A stretch of 64,000 nucleotides of DNA from Porticoccaceae bacterium (GTDB lineage: Bacteria; Pseudomonadota; Gammaproteobacteria; Pseudomonadales; Porticoccaceae), in contig JAGPUQ010000018.1 in NCBI GenBank assembly GCA_018069525.1, positions 1 to 64,000 on the forward strand. The letters run 5' to 3'. How positions within the stretch are numbered: position 1 is the stretch's first letter; each line of letters opens with the position of its first letter. Shown here piece by piece: positions 34,566 through 44,692 of the stretch. The notes below the pieces were generated by a model. It saw only the letters and a program-made list of their open reading frames with translations. It ran no database searches and was not told the origin of the DNA. A program made the position numbers and the translations under genes.

Positions 34566-35253
34566 TAATGCATACTCTCCGAGTGATTATAGTAAACGAT
34601 AAAATTTTCAGAATTTAGGTAAGAAGAATCTAGGCGAAAAAACAACTGCCAGTTTCCGAAAAGAAATTAAGTTTTTTCAAAAAATAAAACCCCCTCGTGC
34701 ACGTCCATTTCCTATAGAAAAGCCGTGAGCAAATGACTTTTGATTTAAAAATTAATACTAGCATGGACTTCTCGAGATTTGCTAGACATTTTCTAGCTTA
34801 GAAAAATAGTCTTCTTCAAACTCAGGAGGCGGCACATCTCCAATAGGTTATAGCAATCTATAACGATTAAACCTGTCCGCTAAGTTAATGTCGCTCACCC
34901 TGCGCCGTTCAGACAATTGAGAGAGTTCAAAACCCGATGTCGGCCTAGTCAGCTCACAAGCTAACGAGTTTTTTGTCCTGGAGTTCGGGAGAGTAGCTAG
35001 GGCAATAATCCCGGCAGCGTTCAGGCTAGCTTAGACCAAACCTCAAGGTCTTTCAGTACACAGCTATAAGGCAGCTATTAGGCAGTTTGTGAAGTCGGCT
35101 GGGGGACACACTGGCAAAGTAAGTAAGGTGCCTAGCCCTGTCGTTTATAGATCAGACAAGGCCAGCAACTAGGCAAAAACAACAATGAACCGGAGCTAGA
35201 CCGGAGAGAAAAAAATTGCTTGAACGAGAAAGGCGCGAGAGGCCAACTAAACA
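34566..35253. other. Gene-free region with a third IS-end remnant
   Basis: About 690 bp with no convincing ORF on either strand. At 34764-34790 the sequence TGGACTTCTCGAGATTTGC followed by TAGACA is a diverged copy of the IS3-type left end seen at 30455 and 33034. The promoter of the autotransporter gene presumably lies at 34570-34700. The rest holds only low-complexity A-rich patches. Confidence 0.5.
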
Positions 35254-35329
35254 TGGTGCCCGGGGGCGGAATCGAACCACCGACACGAGGATTTTCAATC
35301 CTCTGCTCTACCGACTGAGCTACCCGGGC
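35254..35329 (-). tRNA. tRNA-Phe(GAA)
   Basis: A 76-nt tRNA on the minus strand with acceptor GCCCGGG/CCCGGGC, D-arm GCTCAGTCGGTAGAGC, anticodon loop TTGAAAA (GAA), T-arm and encoded CCA. It follows yggX, as in pseudomonads. Confidence 0.96.
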
Positions 35330-35397
35330 TTTGGAAGGCGCGTATTAAACCGTTTCGCGAGTGGGTCGTCAACCTGATTGACCCTGTGAGAGCAGGT

Positions 35398-35670
35398 TTA
35401 TTCTGCTGGTGGCACGTAGCCCTCGGCTGCGTCGTATTCTTGACCGGATAAAAACTTGTCGCGCTGCTCGTTGAGATAGGTACGGGCGGTCAGGTCCATC
35501 ATATTGAGTCGCTTCTCGTTGATCAGCATAGTCTGCTGCGCCAGCCATTCATCCCAGGCTTGTTTTGAAATATTATCGAAGATGTCCTGGCCTTTAGGGC
35601 CGGGGAAGGGCGGCGCGTCGAGGCCTTCCAGGTCAGCTTGGTGTTTGCGGCAAAAAATGGTTCGACTCAT
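35398..35670 (-). CDS. yggX: Oxidative damage protection protein / Fe(2+)-trafficking protein YggX
   Basis: A 90-aa cytoplasmic protein of the usual length. [31 protein letters not shown] and [25 protein letters not shown] are nearly invariant in the family, including Cys 7. It protects Fe-S enzymes and is thought to handle ferrous iron. It follows mutY, itself an Fe-S enzyme, in the same direction (247 bp), a conserved pair. Confidence 0.96.
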   Translation of the reverse strand: MSRTIFCRKHQADLEGLDAPPFPGPKGQDIFDNISKQAWDEWLAQQTMLINEKRLNMMDLTARTYLNEQRDKFLSGQEYDAAEGYVPPAE

Positions 35671-35917
35671 AGTGTTTCTCTATCTGTGGTGTCTCGCTAT
35701 TCATAGTGCCTCTCTATTTATAGCACTTTATATAAATAGGCGGTGGAGATGTTGCCGAGCTCAGTAGAGCTTAAGCAGAGGTGTAATGAATATTCAGGGC
35801 GCTAAGGATAAGAACTGCAGTCGCTATAGGCAAGCGTTGCTTTCTTAATTACGGAAATGGAACGGGTTTCCGGAAACGCTGCGGGCCTGGTTCGGTGGTG
35901 ACCCTTGCTCAGACTAA

Positions 35918-36967
35918 CTATCCAGAATAGCTATCCAGCAGCGCTTTAACCGGTTGTGGCAGGCCCAATTGCCCCGGTTGCTCGGGGCGTACCCAACGGG
36001 TATTGGCGTCGGCGACGCTTGAGTGCTTGTTAATCTGAACTGTGACGGGTGTGTAATTGAGTTGGTAGTGACTAAAGATATGTTTTTCCATTGGCTGGGC
36101 GCTCCAATCTTTTACCGGGTAGCCGAGTGCGGCGCAGTGGGATTCAATCTCAGCTTCTTGCGGACACTCGGGAAAGCTCCACAGTCCACCCCAAATACCG
36201 GTGCCGGGGCGCTGTTGCAGCAGAATTTCTCCTTTGCTGTTTTCGAGCATTAAAAACAGTGTGCTTTTAACTGGCCTGATTTTGGCGGGTTTCTTGCCAG
36301 GGTATTGAGTTGGGTCACCCGCGGCGAAGCCCTGGCAATCAGCACTGAAAGGGCAGAGCTGACACTTTGGTTTGGTGCGGGTGCACAGCGTGGCGCCCAA
36401 ATCCATAATCGCCTGGGTGTAGTCAGCGACGCGATCATGGGGAGTATATTGTTCGGCGATATTCCAGAGTTCCTCGGCGACGGCATTTTTCCCCGGCCAA
36501 CCAGAAACGGCGTGAAAGCGCGCGAGCACCCGCTTAACGTTACCGTCTAAAATTGCCGCCCGGCTTTGAAAGGCAATAGCGCAAATCGCCCCGGCGGTGG
36601 AGCGGCCTATACCCGGCAAAGCTATCAGGGCTTCAAGGGTGTCGGGAAATTGCCCCGAATAATCCCTTACGACGAGCTGCGCGGTTTTGTGCAGGTTGCG
36701 AGCACGGGCGTAGTAGCCGAGCCCCGTCCACAGGTGTAGCACCTCGTCGAGAGGCGCGCGGGCGAGTTCGGTAACGGTGGGGAAAGCGGCCGTAAAGCGC
36801 TGGAAATAGGGGATGACGGTTTTGACCTGGGTCTGTTGCAGCATAATCTCCGACAACCAAACCCGGTAAGGCACGATGTCGTGCTGCCAGGGCAGGTCGT
36901 GGCGACCGTGCTGGTCGTACCAATCCAGTAGCCGTGTAGAAAAGGCTGCGTGCATTCCTGGGCGCAT
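35918..36967 (-). CDS. mutY: A/G-specific adenine glycosylase MutY
   Basis: A 349-aa base-excision repair enzyme removing adenine opposite 8-oxo[19 protein letters not shown] carries the catalytic Glu; the helix-hairpin-helix [13 protein letters not shown] and the Asp in [10 protein letters not shown] follow. The 4Fe-4S loop is [17 protein letters not shown] (Cx6Cx2Cx5C). The C-terminal NUDIX-like 8-oxoG recognition domain (about 230-345) is complete. The first residues (MRPGMHAAF) leave room for a start at Met 5. Confidence 0.96.
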   Translation of the reverse strand: MRPGMHAAFSTRLLDWYDQHGRHDLPWQHDIVPYRVWLSEIMLQQTQVKTVIPYFQRFTAAFPTVTELARAPLDEVLHLWTGLGYYARARNLHKTAQLVVRDYSGQFPDTLEALIALPGIGRSTAGAICAIAFQSRAAILDGNVKRVLARFHAVSGWPGKNAVAEELWNIAEQYTPHDRVADYTQAIMDLGATLCTRTKPKCQLCPFSADCQGFAAGDPTQYPGKKPAKIRPVKSTLFLMLENSKGEILLQQRPGTGIWGGLWSFPECPQEAEIESHCAALGYPVKDWSAQPMEKHIFSHYQLNYTPVTVQINKHSSVADANTRWVRPEQPGQLGLPQPVKALLDSYSG

Positions 36968-36993
36968 TAAACTCGTCTTTTGGTTTGCTCGGT

Positions 36994-38787
36994 TTAGTCG
37001 GTTTTCTTGCGACCAAAGATACCCTTTAACAAATTGTCGACGGCTTGACCGGCTTCTTCACTGAGCCCGGCTTTTTCGCTGATTTTTTTCATGATTTCAT
37101 CTTTGGCTAACTGTCTCACAATGTCGCCGTCGGGAAGACAGCTTTTCGCACCGACACTCTCGAAGGTGGCTTTACAGCGCAGCGGAATATCCCGGTTATG
37201 CAGCTTGGTGCTTTCCACTACGCAGCCGGTTTCGCTGGTTTGGGTGCCGTTGAGACGACTGACCACGACGATGTCAAAGGCTCCCGCTCTAAGATCGACC
37301 TTGCCGGTGCTGGTTAAAGCAAGATTGCCGACACCGCTGCTCACGCCGTCGAGAATCAGGGTGCGGCCCTGCATGCGGAATTTGCCATCGAGATTATTGA
37401 GCTTGGTACCTGCTGGCCAGTCGGTTTTGAGGGGGACTTTTTCGACCATCGCCGCTAGTTTGCAGTAGCTCTGTTCAATATTGATGGTTTTTAACTCTGG
37501 GTCGACGACCTGTAGCGTACCGCTGCTGCTGAGGTTATCGAACAGCGCATCACCGGTTGCGCCTTTTGAGGTGCCCTTGACGGTCGCGTTCAATGTACCG
37601 CCGGTATCCGCATCGTCGGCGAAGGCTTTACCCGCTTCGGCGAGGGAAATGTTAGCGAGCTGAGCGGTGTAGCTGACATTGGGGGTTCTGCCGGTGACAT
37701 TGCCGAGCCGGGCGGTGGCGTTGATAGTGCCGCCGAGAGTGTTGGCAGAAAAGTCGTTGATATTAACGGTGGAGCCGGCGATTGTCATACCGACGTGGAT
37801 GCTCTCCATGGTTAAACCATCCATAGCCAGTTTGCCCCAGTTCAGCTCGATAGCGCCTTTACCGCCTTCCAGAAAGGCAATGGGGGCTGCTAATGGCGCA
37901 AAAAGCGCTTCGGCTTGTTTACTACTAGCTTGGCTACTACCGGAAGATGTGCTGCTCGAACCTTCACCTTCGCTACCCGCGACATAGCGGTTGAGGTCGA
38001 TGCTATCGCCTTTGAGGTTGGCAATCAGGGTTTTGGGTGCGGAGAGTTTAACGACGGTCTCGCCAGTGATGGTGGTGTCACCAAATTTTATTACCAGACC
38101 GTCTACTTTCACCTCTTCGGTTTGCTGATTGAAGATGACATTGGCGTTTAAATTAATATCGAGTGGTTTGGGGAGGCTGCCGTCGCTGTAGTCGAAGGAT
38201 AAGTTGATGGGGAAGCTGTTGCCCTCCAGATTGATTTTTTTGCCGGTGAAGGTCAAATTGCTTAGCACCGTGTCGGCACTGCCCTTTTCTCCGGGTAAAG
38301 TGTCGCCGGGTAAAGTAACGCGACTATCGGTGATTTTGATGGAATCCACCGCGATGCCGAAGGCGCTATCAGCCGTAGTTTCTGCACTGGCAGCGGCGAC
38401 GGGTGCGGCTGCAGTCGTTGCGGCTTCTGCAGAGTCGGTAATGACAATATCCGCGCCATCGATGGTAATGGCTTTGACGTGTACCTGTTTTTTGAGCAGG
38501 GGCAACCAGGCAAGGCTGAGGCTGGCGTTGTCGAAGTGGGTGTCCGGTATGGCCTGCGTCGAGCTGCTCACATCGGTTGCGCCGATGCGAATGGCCAGGT
38601 TGGGGACAACCTGCCAGCCCAGGTCTCCGGTGATGTTGAGGTTTATACCCTGTTCGGCAGCGGCCTCTTGAATCTCAGCTTTGTAGTCGTTGGGATCAAT
38701 GGCAAACATCACGTAAGCGACGACTGCGGCGAGTAGCAGGACGATAATCAACACACCGCCGACTAATACCTTGAGTAGTTTTTTCAT
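36994..38787 (-). CDS. AsmA family protein
   Basis: A 597-aa protein with one N-terminal membrane helix (residues 5-27, [23 protein letters not shown]) and a long periplasmic portion rich in beta-strands. [17 protein letters not shown] and the C-terminal [22 protein letters not shown] are AsmA signatures; this family is now seen as bridge-like lipid-transfer proteins. I chose ATG 38787 because GGGGAATCAG precedes it and the helix starts at once; an ATG at 38868 adds an unlikely leader. A Ser-rich linker lies near 290-310. It is directly upstream of mutY. Confidence 0.9.
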   Translation of the reverse strand: MKKLLKVLVGGVLIIVLLLAAVVAYVMFAIDPNDYKAEIQEAAAEQGINLNITGDLGWQVVPNLAIRIGATDVSSSTQAIPDTHFDNASLSLAWLPLLKKQVHVKAITIDGADIVITDSAEAATTAAAPVAAASAETTADSAFGIAVDSIKITDSRVTLPGDTLPGEKGSADTVLSNLTFTGKKINLEGNSFPINLSFDYSDGSLPKPLDINLNANVIFNQQTEEVKVDGLVIKFGDTTITGETVVKLSAPKTLIANLKGDSIDLNRYVAGSEGEGSSSTSSGSSQASSKQAEALFAPLAAPIAFLEGGKGAIELNWGKLAMDGLTMESIHVGMTIAGSTVNINDFSANTLGGTINATARLGNVTGRTPNVSYTAQLANISLAEAGKAFADDADTGGTLNATVKGTSKGATGDALFDNLSSSGTLQVVDPELKTINIEQSYCKLAAMVEKVPLKTDWPAGTKLNNLDGKFRMQGRTLILDGVSSGVGNLALTSTGKVDLRAGAFDIVVVSRLNGTQTSETGCVVESTKLHNRDIPLRCKATFESVGAKSCLPDGDIVRQLAKDEIMKKISEKAGLSEEAGQAVDNLLKGIFGRKKTD

Positions 38788-38919
38788 CTGATTCCCCGGA
38801 TTTGCTGGATTTCTTACCGATTGACTTGCTGGGCTGACGTTGCTGCTGGCGAGGTGATTACCGCGCACGTATAATAGCCTACTTTCCCGTGGTCGCTAAC
38901 GTGGCCCCCTGAGCAAAGC

Positions 38920-38970
38920 ATGACTAAGCAGGGTAGGGCTAATTAGAGTATGGCTAAGCAGAGTATGGCA
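38920..38970 (+). repeat. Degenerate repeats in the hisB leader
   Basis: GCATGACTAAGCAG, GTATGGCTAAGCAG and GAGTATGGC are related units directly before and across the hisB start, providing several ATG codons (38950 and 38965-38970). Similar duplicated starts occur at phoR. Confidence 0.5.
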
Positions 38971-39564
38971 AACACACAGCGTAAAGCGACGGTGAGTCGC
39001 GACACCCTAGAAACTCAAATTACCGTAACGGTCGACTTGGACGGCAGCGGCCGTGCGGAGTTCGATACCGGCGTGCCTTTTCTTGAGCACATGCTCGACC
39101 AGATCGCGCGTCACGGCATGGTGGATCTAAGTGTCAAAGCCACCGGCGACATCCACATCGATGACCATCACACCGTGGAAGACATCGGTATCACCCTGGG
39201 CCAGGCGGTCGCAGAGGCGCTGGGCGACAAAAAAGGCATCATGCGCTACGGCCACGCTTATGTGCCTTTGGATGAAGCGCTGTCCCGCGTGGTGATCGAT
39301 TTTTCTGGCCGTCCCGGTTTAATCAAGGACGTCACGTTTACCCGTGCGCGGGTGGGCAGCTTCGATCTGGATTTGGTGTTCGAATTCTTTCAGGGTTTCA
39401 CCAATCACGCGCCAGCGACTTTGCACATCGATAATTTGCGTGGCGAAAATGCTCACCACCAGGTCGAGACTATTTTTAAGGCCTTTGGTCGGGCCTTGCG
39501 CGCTGCGGTCACTCGAGACGAACGTCTCGGCGATGTTTCGCCATCTACCAAGGGCAGCCTCTAG
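38950..39564 (+). CDS. hisB: Imidazoleglycerol-phosphate dehydratase HisB
   Basis: 204 aa from ATG 38950; the conserved protein begins at about [12 protein letters not shown], so the later ATG may be used. Manganese ligands lie in [31 protein letters not shown] and [12 protein letters not shown]. It is the single-domain enzyme of step 7 of histidine biosynthesis, without a phosphatase domain. First gene of hisB-hisH-hisA, divergent from the asmA-like gene. Confidence 0.95.
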   Translation: MAKQSMANTQRKATVSRDTLETQITVTVDLDGSGRAEFDTGVPFLEHMLDQIARHGMVDLSVKATGDIHIDDHHTVEDIGITLGQAVAEALGDKKGIMRYGHAYVPLDEALSRVVIDFSGRPGLIKDVTFTRARVGSFDLDLVFEFFQGFTNHAPATLHIDNLRGENAHHQVETIFKAFGRALRAAVTRDERLGDVSPSTKGSL

Positions 39565-39626
39565 CCGGTTTTTGCCCGTAGAGCTTTTTCTATGGGCGGT
39601 TAGTGCTTCATTCCCAGAGCAAAATT

Positions 39627-40280
39627 ATGACGGACTTTAGAGATCGCATCGCGGTCATCGACTACGGTATGGGCAATCTGCACTCCGCCGCCAAGGCGCT
39701 GGAGCATGTGGCGCCCGATGCCCGGGTCATTATTACCGACGACCCCAAAGAGTTGGAGCGGGCCGATCGCGTGGTGTTTCCCGGCGTCGGTGCGATACGC
39801 GACTGCATGGCCGAAATTCGCCGTGCCGGATTTGATGTGGCCGTTGCCAAAGCCATCAAAGAAAAACCCGTGCTGGCGATTTGCGTCGGTATGCAGGCGT
39901 TGATGGCGTCCAGCGATGAAAACGACGGGGTCGATTGTCTCGATATATTGCCGGGGCAGGTCGAGTACTTTGGCGATGATCTGGTAGAGAGGGACGGCAC
40001 GCGTTTAAAAGTCCCACACATGGGCTGGAACAAAGTTCATCAAACGGTCGATCACCCTATGTGGCAGGATATTCCTCAGGACACGCGATTTTATTTCGTC
40101 CACAGTTATTGCGTTAGCGCGGCTGACGATATTGTTGTCGGCACCTGCGAGTACGGTCGTACCTTTGCGGCTGCCCTACATCGCGACAATCTATTCGCCG
40201 TGCAATTTCACCCGGAAAAAAGCCACACAGCGGGTCTGCAACTGTTAAAAAACTTTGTTAATTGGAAAGGTGGAAACTGA
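39627..40280 (+). CDS. hisH: Imidazole glycerol phosphate synthase subunit HisH
   Basis: A 217-aa class I glutamine amidotransferase. [13 protein letters not shown] starts the fold; nucleophile Cys in [14 protein letters not shown], and His/Glu in [18 protein letters not shown] complete the triad. It supplies ammonia to HisF, but no hisF lies in this window. ATG 39627 chosen over an upstream GTG because the family starts here. Confidence 0.95.
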   Translation: MTDFRDRIAVIDYGMGNLHSAAKALEHVAPDARVIITDDPKELERADRVVFPGVGAIRDCMAEIRRAGFDVAVAKAIKEKPVLAICVGMQALMASSDENDGVDCLDILPGQVEYFGDDLVERDGTRLKVPHMGWNKVHQTVDHPMWQDIPQDTRFYFVHSYCVSAADDIVVGTCEYGRTFAAALHRDNLFAVQFHPEKSHTAGLQLLKNFVNWKGGN

Positions 40281-40284
40281 ATTA

Positions 40285-41016
40285 ATGTTAATTATTCCTG
40301 CCATTGATTTAAAAGACGGCCAATGCGTACGTTTACGCCAGGGCCGCATGGACGACAGCACCGTATTTTCCGGAGACCCGGTCGATATCGCCGGGCGCTG
40401 GGTAGATGCCGGTGCGCGACGTTTGCATTTGGTTGATTTAAACGGCGCTTTTGCCGGTGAGCCAGTGAATGGCGAAGTAGTGCGCGCCATCGCCAGAGCC
40501 TATCCCGAGTTACCCATTCAAATTGGCGGCGGCATTCGCTCCGCAGCAACCATTCGCGCTTATTTGGACGCCGGGGTTAGCTACGTGATTATCGGCACTA
40601 AAGCCGTAAAAGAGCCGGAGTTTGTTAGCGAAGTCTGTCAGGAATTTCCGGGGCATATCATCGTCGGTATCGACGCAAAAGCCGGTTTAGTAGCCACCGA
40701 CGGCTGGGCCGAAATCACCGAAGTTAAAGCCGCAGATTTGGCGAAACGCTTTGAAGCCGACGGCGTTAGCGCCATTGTTTATACCGACATCGATCGCGAT
40801 GGAATGATGCAGGGGGTGAACGTGGAAGCCACTGTGGCAATGGCGAATGCCTCGTCGATCCCGGTCATTGCGTCCGGTGGCATTACCAACATGGACGATA
40901 TTCATGCTTTAAAAGCCGCCGCCGATGCCGGTATTCTCGGTGCGATTACCGGTCGTGCCATTTATGAAGGCACACTCGACGTTGCCGAAGCACAGGCATT
41001 CTGTGATTTGAAATAA
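40285..41016 (+). CDS. hisA: ProFAR isomerase HisA
   Basis: A 243-aa (beta/alpha)8 barrel. [18 protein letters not shown] carries the first catalytic Asp, [28 protein letters not shown] the phosphate site, and [14 protein letters not shown] the second Asp. ATG 40285 lies 4 bp after the hisH stop. In related genomes hisF follows directly; here it does not. Confidence 0.95.
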   Translation: MLIIPAIDLKDGQCVRLRQGRMDDSTVFSGDPVDIAGRWVDAGARRLHLVDLNGAFAGEPVNGEVVRAIARAYPELPIQIGGGIRSAATIRAYLDAGVSYVIIGTKAVKEPEFVSEVCQEFPGHIIVGIDAKAGLVATDGWAEITEVKAADLAKRFEADGVSAIVYTDIDRDGMMQGVNVEATVAMANASSIPVIASGGITNMDDIHALKAAADAGILGAITGRAIYEGTLDVAEAQAFCDLK

Positions 41017-41089
41017 CGTGTTTAGAAAACAACCGCGCCTATGTTGCGCTATTACCGAAAACGATAATTAAAGCAAGAGGGGTAACACA

Positions 41090-41200
41090 TTGAAATCAAT
41101 GCAAATACAACCTTTTTGTCCCGACTCTGATCCCGAGATAGCGAGCCATGTGATAGTGCGACGGTGTCTTCTGAATAATACTGTTAGGCTTTATATATGA
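41090..41200 (+). CDS. 36-codon ORF fused into an integron cassette boundary
   Basis: AAGAGGGGTAACACA precedes a TTG start (an ATG follows at 41099). The frame reads MQIQPFCPDSDPEIASHVIV..., crosses the GTTAGGC recombination site at 41183-41189 and stops in a TGA that overlaps the ATG of the cassette gene. The last six codons therefore come from the cassette. It may be a truncated gene that now feeds ribosomes into the cassette ORF. Family not recognised. Confidence 0.35.
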   Translation: MKSMQIQPFCPDSDPEIASHVIVRRCLLNNTVRLYI

Positions 41201-41509
41201 AAAAAGGGCTTATGTTTATTGTCGTAGGATATGGGGCATGGATTATCCTCAATCTAGTCATTACGGTTTTTAAAATCGGGGATGCCGGAGTAAATGCACA
41301 TCTTGCTTTAATATTCACAGGACTTCCTGCTTCATTGTTATCGCTTCTTGCGCCACATGGAACTCTTGTAGCTGTCTTGATTGCTGGTGTATTGGGGCTT
41401 GTGCAATGGGTTTTGGTTGCGAAGTTATGGAAAACATCGTAGTTAAAATAGCGCCTAACAAGGCGCTCAAAATCGGACCGCCAAACTGCGGCGGCTGTTT
41501 AGCTCTGCG
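41184..41509 (+). mobile_element. Single integron gene cassette downstream of hisA
   Basis: Bounded by GTTAGGC at 41183-41189 on the left and by the R' box GTTAAAA at 41509-41515 on the right; recombination between G and TT gives a 326-bp cassette with one ORF and its attC. No integrase gene is near, so it was inserted in trans at a secondary site or is the remainder of a longer array. Confidence 0.75.
41197..41442 (+). CDS. Small membrane protein (cassette ORF)
   Basis: An 81-aa protein with two to three hydrophobic helices (about 5-25, 33-52 and 57-76) and a short basic end. It begins 8 bp after the left recombination point, without its own ribosome-binding site, as usual in cassettes. No family function known to me. 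Confidence 0.7.
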   Translation: MKKGLMFIVVGYGAWIILNLVITVFKIGDAGVNAHLALIFTGLPASLLSLLAPHGTLVAVLIAGVLGLVQWVLVAKLWKTS

Positions 41510-41515
41510 TTAAAA
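41453..41515 (+). repeat. attC site, 63 bp
   Basis: R'' GCCTAAC (41453-41459) and R' GTTAAAA (41509-41515) flank an imperfect palindrome whose core is ACCGCC/GGCGG, with GCGCTCAAAA facing GTTTAGCTCTGC. Size and layout are those of a standard attC. Confidence 0.85.
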
Positions 41516-41525
41516 AATAAATACT

Positions 41526-42254
41526 CTAAAATACCTCTTCCCAGAAATTCACCATAGCTTGCCAGGATCGGCGATCTGCCTCCGGGTTATATAGCACTCC
41601 CATGTCCGGCATATTCGCCAGCGGGTTAGTAAAGCCATGTAGGGTGCCGCCGTAGGCGTGTATCTGCCAGTCTGCACCTGCCGCCGTTAGCTCGTTGCCC
41701 AGCTCCACCATCGATTCCGGCAAAGCCATTGGGTCGTCGTAGCCGTGCAAGCACAATATTTTTGCAGAAATTTTATTGGCCGGTGTTTTATCTAAAAGAT
41801 TATTGGGGGCATTAAATAAACCGTGAAAACTAATCACACCCAGAACATCTGCCCCGGTGCGAGCCAGATCAAGTACCGTTAACCCGCCGAAACAAAAACC
41901 CATTGCGCCGATTTTAGTTTCATCGACTTCGGGTTGTTGTTTTAGTGCGTCCACGGCAGCGGTAATCCACAGCTGTAATAATTCACGATCCTCCATTAAG
42001 GGCTGCATTAAGGCGGCGTTCTCTTCCACGCTGGCCCCGCGCCGGCCATTGCCGTACATATCCACCGCAAAGCCGACATATCCCAGCCTGGCGAGGTCTT
42101 CGGCTTTACCCTGTTCAAACTCACTGCGTCCGGCCCAGGTATGGGCAATGGCAATTCCCGGTCGCTGGCCGGAAACCGCATCGTCCCAGGCCAGATAAGC
42201 TTCGCACACAATGTCGCCGACTTTATATTCGACAAGTCGATGTTGTATAGCCAT
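41526..42254 (-). CDS. Dienelactone hydrolase family protein
   Basis: A 242-aa alpha/beta hydrolase. Nucleophile Cys lies in IGAMGFCFGGLTVLDLA (near 118-134), the Asp near CLHGYDDPM and the His in AYGGTLHGFTNP, the Cys-Asp-His triad of dienelactone hydrolases. Family members open lactones in aromatic catabolism, but many act on unknown esters. Divergent from the phosphotransferase gene with a shared control region. Confidence 0.88.
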   Translation of the reverse strand: MAIQHRLVEYKVGDIVCEAYLAWDDAVSGQRPGIAIAHTWAGRSEFEQGKAEDLARLGYVGFAVDMYGNGRRGASVEENAALMQPLMEDRELLQLWITAAVDALKQQPEVDETKIGAMGFCFGGLTVLDLARTGADVLGVISFHGLFNAPNNLLDKTPANKISAKILCLHGYDDPMALPESMVELGNELTAAGADWQIHAYGGTLHGFTNPLANMPDMGVLYNPEADRRSWQAMVNFWEEVF

Positions 42255-42337
42255 AGTAAATTTCCCTTTAGCGGTAAAAAATAGTTAATGCGATTGGAAT
42301 GGATTTGAACACAGGTTTTGATTCAAGTTTTAACTTG

Positions 42338-42376
42338 GGTGTTAATGGTATCCTCAATTCAGTAAGATAATCTACT
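42338..42376. promoter_or_regulatory. 39-bp conserved upstream element, copy 1
   Basis: 32 of 39 bases match 47193-47231 (core TAATGGTATCC, TTCAGT and TCTACT). Both copies lie between divergent catabolic genes, so a shared operator or activator site is likely. The regulator is not encoded nearby. Confidence 0.5.
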
Positions 42377-42433
42377 GGCAGTATTCTGCTAGTGGCTGCA
42401 TAAAATATTCTAATAAAATCGAGAGCTAGAGGT

Positions 42434-43468
42434 ATGGGAAACGAAGAACGCCCCGGAGTTGATGACGCACTACGGGTTAACCTCACTCGCTTTGTAGAGC
42501 GTAATTTTGGTGGCTCTGCACGGGCTGAAAATATAGAGCCCATGCTAGGTGGTCACGCCGGACTAACCTTTGGCTTTGACGTGTTTGGTGGTGACCTGGA
42601 TAACTCAGGTGAGCAACCTCTCAGCTACATCATCAAACTAGCCCCCAAGGGGGTGCGCAGAGAAGGCAATACCGATGTGTATCGAACCGCGCCCTTGTTA
42701 AATGCATTACATGAAGAGGGGCTGCCAGTACCGGCGGTGCCTTTTGCTTCTCCGCACGAAGACGAGTTTGAAGTGCCCTATGTGGTAATGGAGAAGTTGG
42801 AGGGCCGGGAGTTTTTTATCTGGGAGCCGGATGAGTCTTTCGATCTTAGTGATGAAAAAGTTGCGCCCCTGTGGCGGGATATGGCCGAAGTCCTGCCTCG
42901 AATTCATCAGGTCGATTGGCAGAGCAAGCTGCCCAACTGGGAACAGCCCCGACCACTCGAGGAGGAAATTACCCGCTGGGAAAAAATTTACGGCAAAGCC
43001 CTGGAGCCAGAGTGGATTCGCCTGGCGGATGAAACGCGCATTAAATTACTAAAAACCATGCCGCAGCAAAGTCTTGCCGGTATTGTTCACGGCGACTACC
43101 AACCGGGTAACGCGCTGTATAAAGACGGAAAACTAACCGGCCTTATCGACTGGGAGTTGGTGCGGATTGGCGCTGTGCTTCAGGACATCGGCTGGCTGAT
43201 GTTTTCTGCCGACCCCGCATTTTGGAGCGACAATATGAAACCCTGCGCTCCGGTTGGCTCCGATGAGCTGGCGGATATTTATCAGCGCGGCATGGGTAGT
43301 TCCTTCCCCGATATTCACTGGTACCAGGCTTTAGCCGCCTATCAGCTCGGTTCCATTGCCTGTCTCAATGTGCGCTTACATCGAAAAAAACAACGTATTG
43401 ATCCCATCTGGGAGGAGTTTGCTCAAAGCACTTCCCGGTTTTTTTCCGAGGCTATGAAGCTAATCTAG
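42434..43468 (+). CDS. Phosphotransferase family protein (APH/ACAD10-like)
   Basis: A 344-aa aminoglycoside-phosphotransferase-fold kinase. Ser/Thr-rich nucleotide loop near MLGGHAGLTFGF, IIKLAPKG (catalytic Lys), GIVHGDYQPGNALYKDG (catalytic Asp and Asn, near 217) and GLIDWELVRIG (metal Asp). Relatives fused to or near acyl-CoA dehydrogenases (ACAD10/11) phosphorylate 4-hydroxyacyl-CoAs. The next gene is an acyl-CoA dehydrogenase 36 bp downstream, so that role is likely here. Confidence 0.88.
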   Translation: MGNEERPGVDDALRVNLTRFVERNFGGSARAENIEPMLGGHAGLTFGFDVFGGDLDNSGEQPLSYIIKLAPKGVRREGNTDVYRTAPLLNALHEEGLPVPAVPFASPHEDEFEVPYVVMEKLEGREFFIWEPDESFDLSDEKVAPLWRDMAEVLPRIHQVDWQSKLPNWEQPRPLEEEITRWEKIYGKALEPEWIRLADETRIKLLKTMPQQSLAGIVHGDYQPGNALYKDGKLTGLIDWELVRIGAVLQDIGWLMFSADPAFWSDNMKPCAPVGSDELADIYQRGMGSSFPDIHWYQALAAYQLGSIACLNVRLHRKKQRIDPIWEEFAQSTSRFFSEAMKLI

Positions 43469-43504
43469 GCAAGCAGAAAGAATATTTATTAACGAGGTTT
43501 AACC

Positions 43505-44668
43505 ATGATTGATTTTGAATTACCCGCTGATTTACTCGTGCTAAAAGAGCGCACCGATAATTTTATCCGCGATGTCATCATGCCCTACGAGAAAGACGCG
43601 CGGCAGGAATACCACGGCCCCACCGACGAGCTGCGTCTTGAATTGGTCGCGAAAGCGCGGGAGGCAGGTTTGTTATCGCCCCACGCCCCCAAACAATACG
43701 GCGGCCTGGGGCTTAACCATCGAGAGATGGCGGTGGTGTTTGAAGCCGCCGGTTACTCCACACTCGGGCCCTTAGCTTTGAACATTCAAGCGCCTGACGA
43801 AGGCAATACCAATCTACTGCATCAAGTAGCTACGCCGGAGCAAAAACAGCGTTGGCTGGCGCCTATGGTTCGCGGTGAGATGCGTTCGGTATTTTCGATG
43901 ACCGAACCCGATGGCGGTGCAGGTTCCGACCCCGGTTTAATGCTTACCACGGCCCGGCCCGACGGCGACGACTATATTATTAAGGGTCGAAAATGGTTCA
44001 TTACCGGTATGCCCGGTTCTAGTTACCAAATTATTATGGCAAAAACCCTCGACGCCGAGGGTAACGACATCGGCGCGACCATGTTTATGTGCGATGCCGA
44101 TACACCCGGCATTGAAATGGTGCGCATGCTCGACACCATTGATAGCAATTCCCCAGGCGGCCACTGCGAGGTGGATTACAACGATGTGCGGATTCCCGCC
44201 AGCCAGATACTCGGCGAAGTGGGTAAGGGCTTTCGCTACGCCCAGGTACGGCTCGGCCCTGCACGTTTAACCCACTGCATGCGCTGGCTCGGTGCCGCTC
44301 AGCGCTGCCACGATATCGCCACCGACTACGCCCGTACCCGGCAGGCTTTTGGTAAAGCCATTATCGAGCATCAGGGTGTGGGCTTTCAGTTAGCGGATAA
44401 CAAAATTGATTTGCATACCAGTCGCCTCGCCACCTGGCACGGCTGCTGGATGTTGGATCAAGGCGAAAAAGCTCAGGCCGAAACCAGCATGTGCAAAGTG
44501 CATTGCTCCGAAGCATTGGGTAGAGTGGTGGATCGATCTATGCAGGTCATGGGTGCCAAAGGTATTTCCAGCGATACGGTGATTGAGCGTATTTATCGGG
44601 ATATAAGAGCGTTTCGGATTTATGATGGACCCAGTGAGGTGCATCGTTGGGTGTTGGCGCGGAGTTGA
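43505..44668 (+). CDS. Acyl-CoA dehydrogenase (ACAD10/11-like pair)
   Basis: A 387-aa flavoprotein of normal length. RSVFSMTEPDGGAGSDPG (FAD/substrate loop, near 125), GRKWFITGMPGSSYQIIMAKT, and the C-terminal QVMGAKGISSDTVIERIYRDIRAFRIYDGPSEVHRWVLAR. With the adjacent kinase it would process 4-hydroxy fatty acyl-CoAs into beta-oxidation intermediates. AACGAGGTTTAACC precedes the ATG. Confidence 0.9.
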   Translation: MIDFELPADLLVLKERTDNFIRDVIMPYEKDARQEYHGPTDELRLELVAKAREAGLLSPHAPKQYGGLGLNHREMAVVFEAAGYSTLGPLALNIQAPDEGNTNLLHQVATPEQKQRWLAPMVRGEMRSVFSMTEPDGGAGSDPGLMLTTARPDGDDYIIKGRKWFITGMPGSSYQIIMAKTLDAEGNDIGATMFMCDADTPGIEMVRMLDTIDSNSPGGHCEVDYNDVRIPASQILGEVGKGFRYAQVRLGPARLTHCMRWLGAAQRCHDIATDYARTRQAFGKAIIEHQGVGFQLADNKIDLHTSRLATWHGCWMLDQGEKAQAETSMCKVHCSEALGRVVDRSMQVMGAKGISSDTVIERIYRDIRAFRIYDGPSEVHRWVLARS

Positions 44669-44692
44669 ATGGTAGATTTTGAAACGATTTGA

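Noticed and set aside
41017-41182. Remnant of hisF after hisA
   Set aside because: No HisF-like start (LAKRIIPCLDV type) or barrel motif is visible in any frame.
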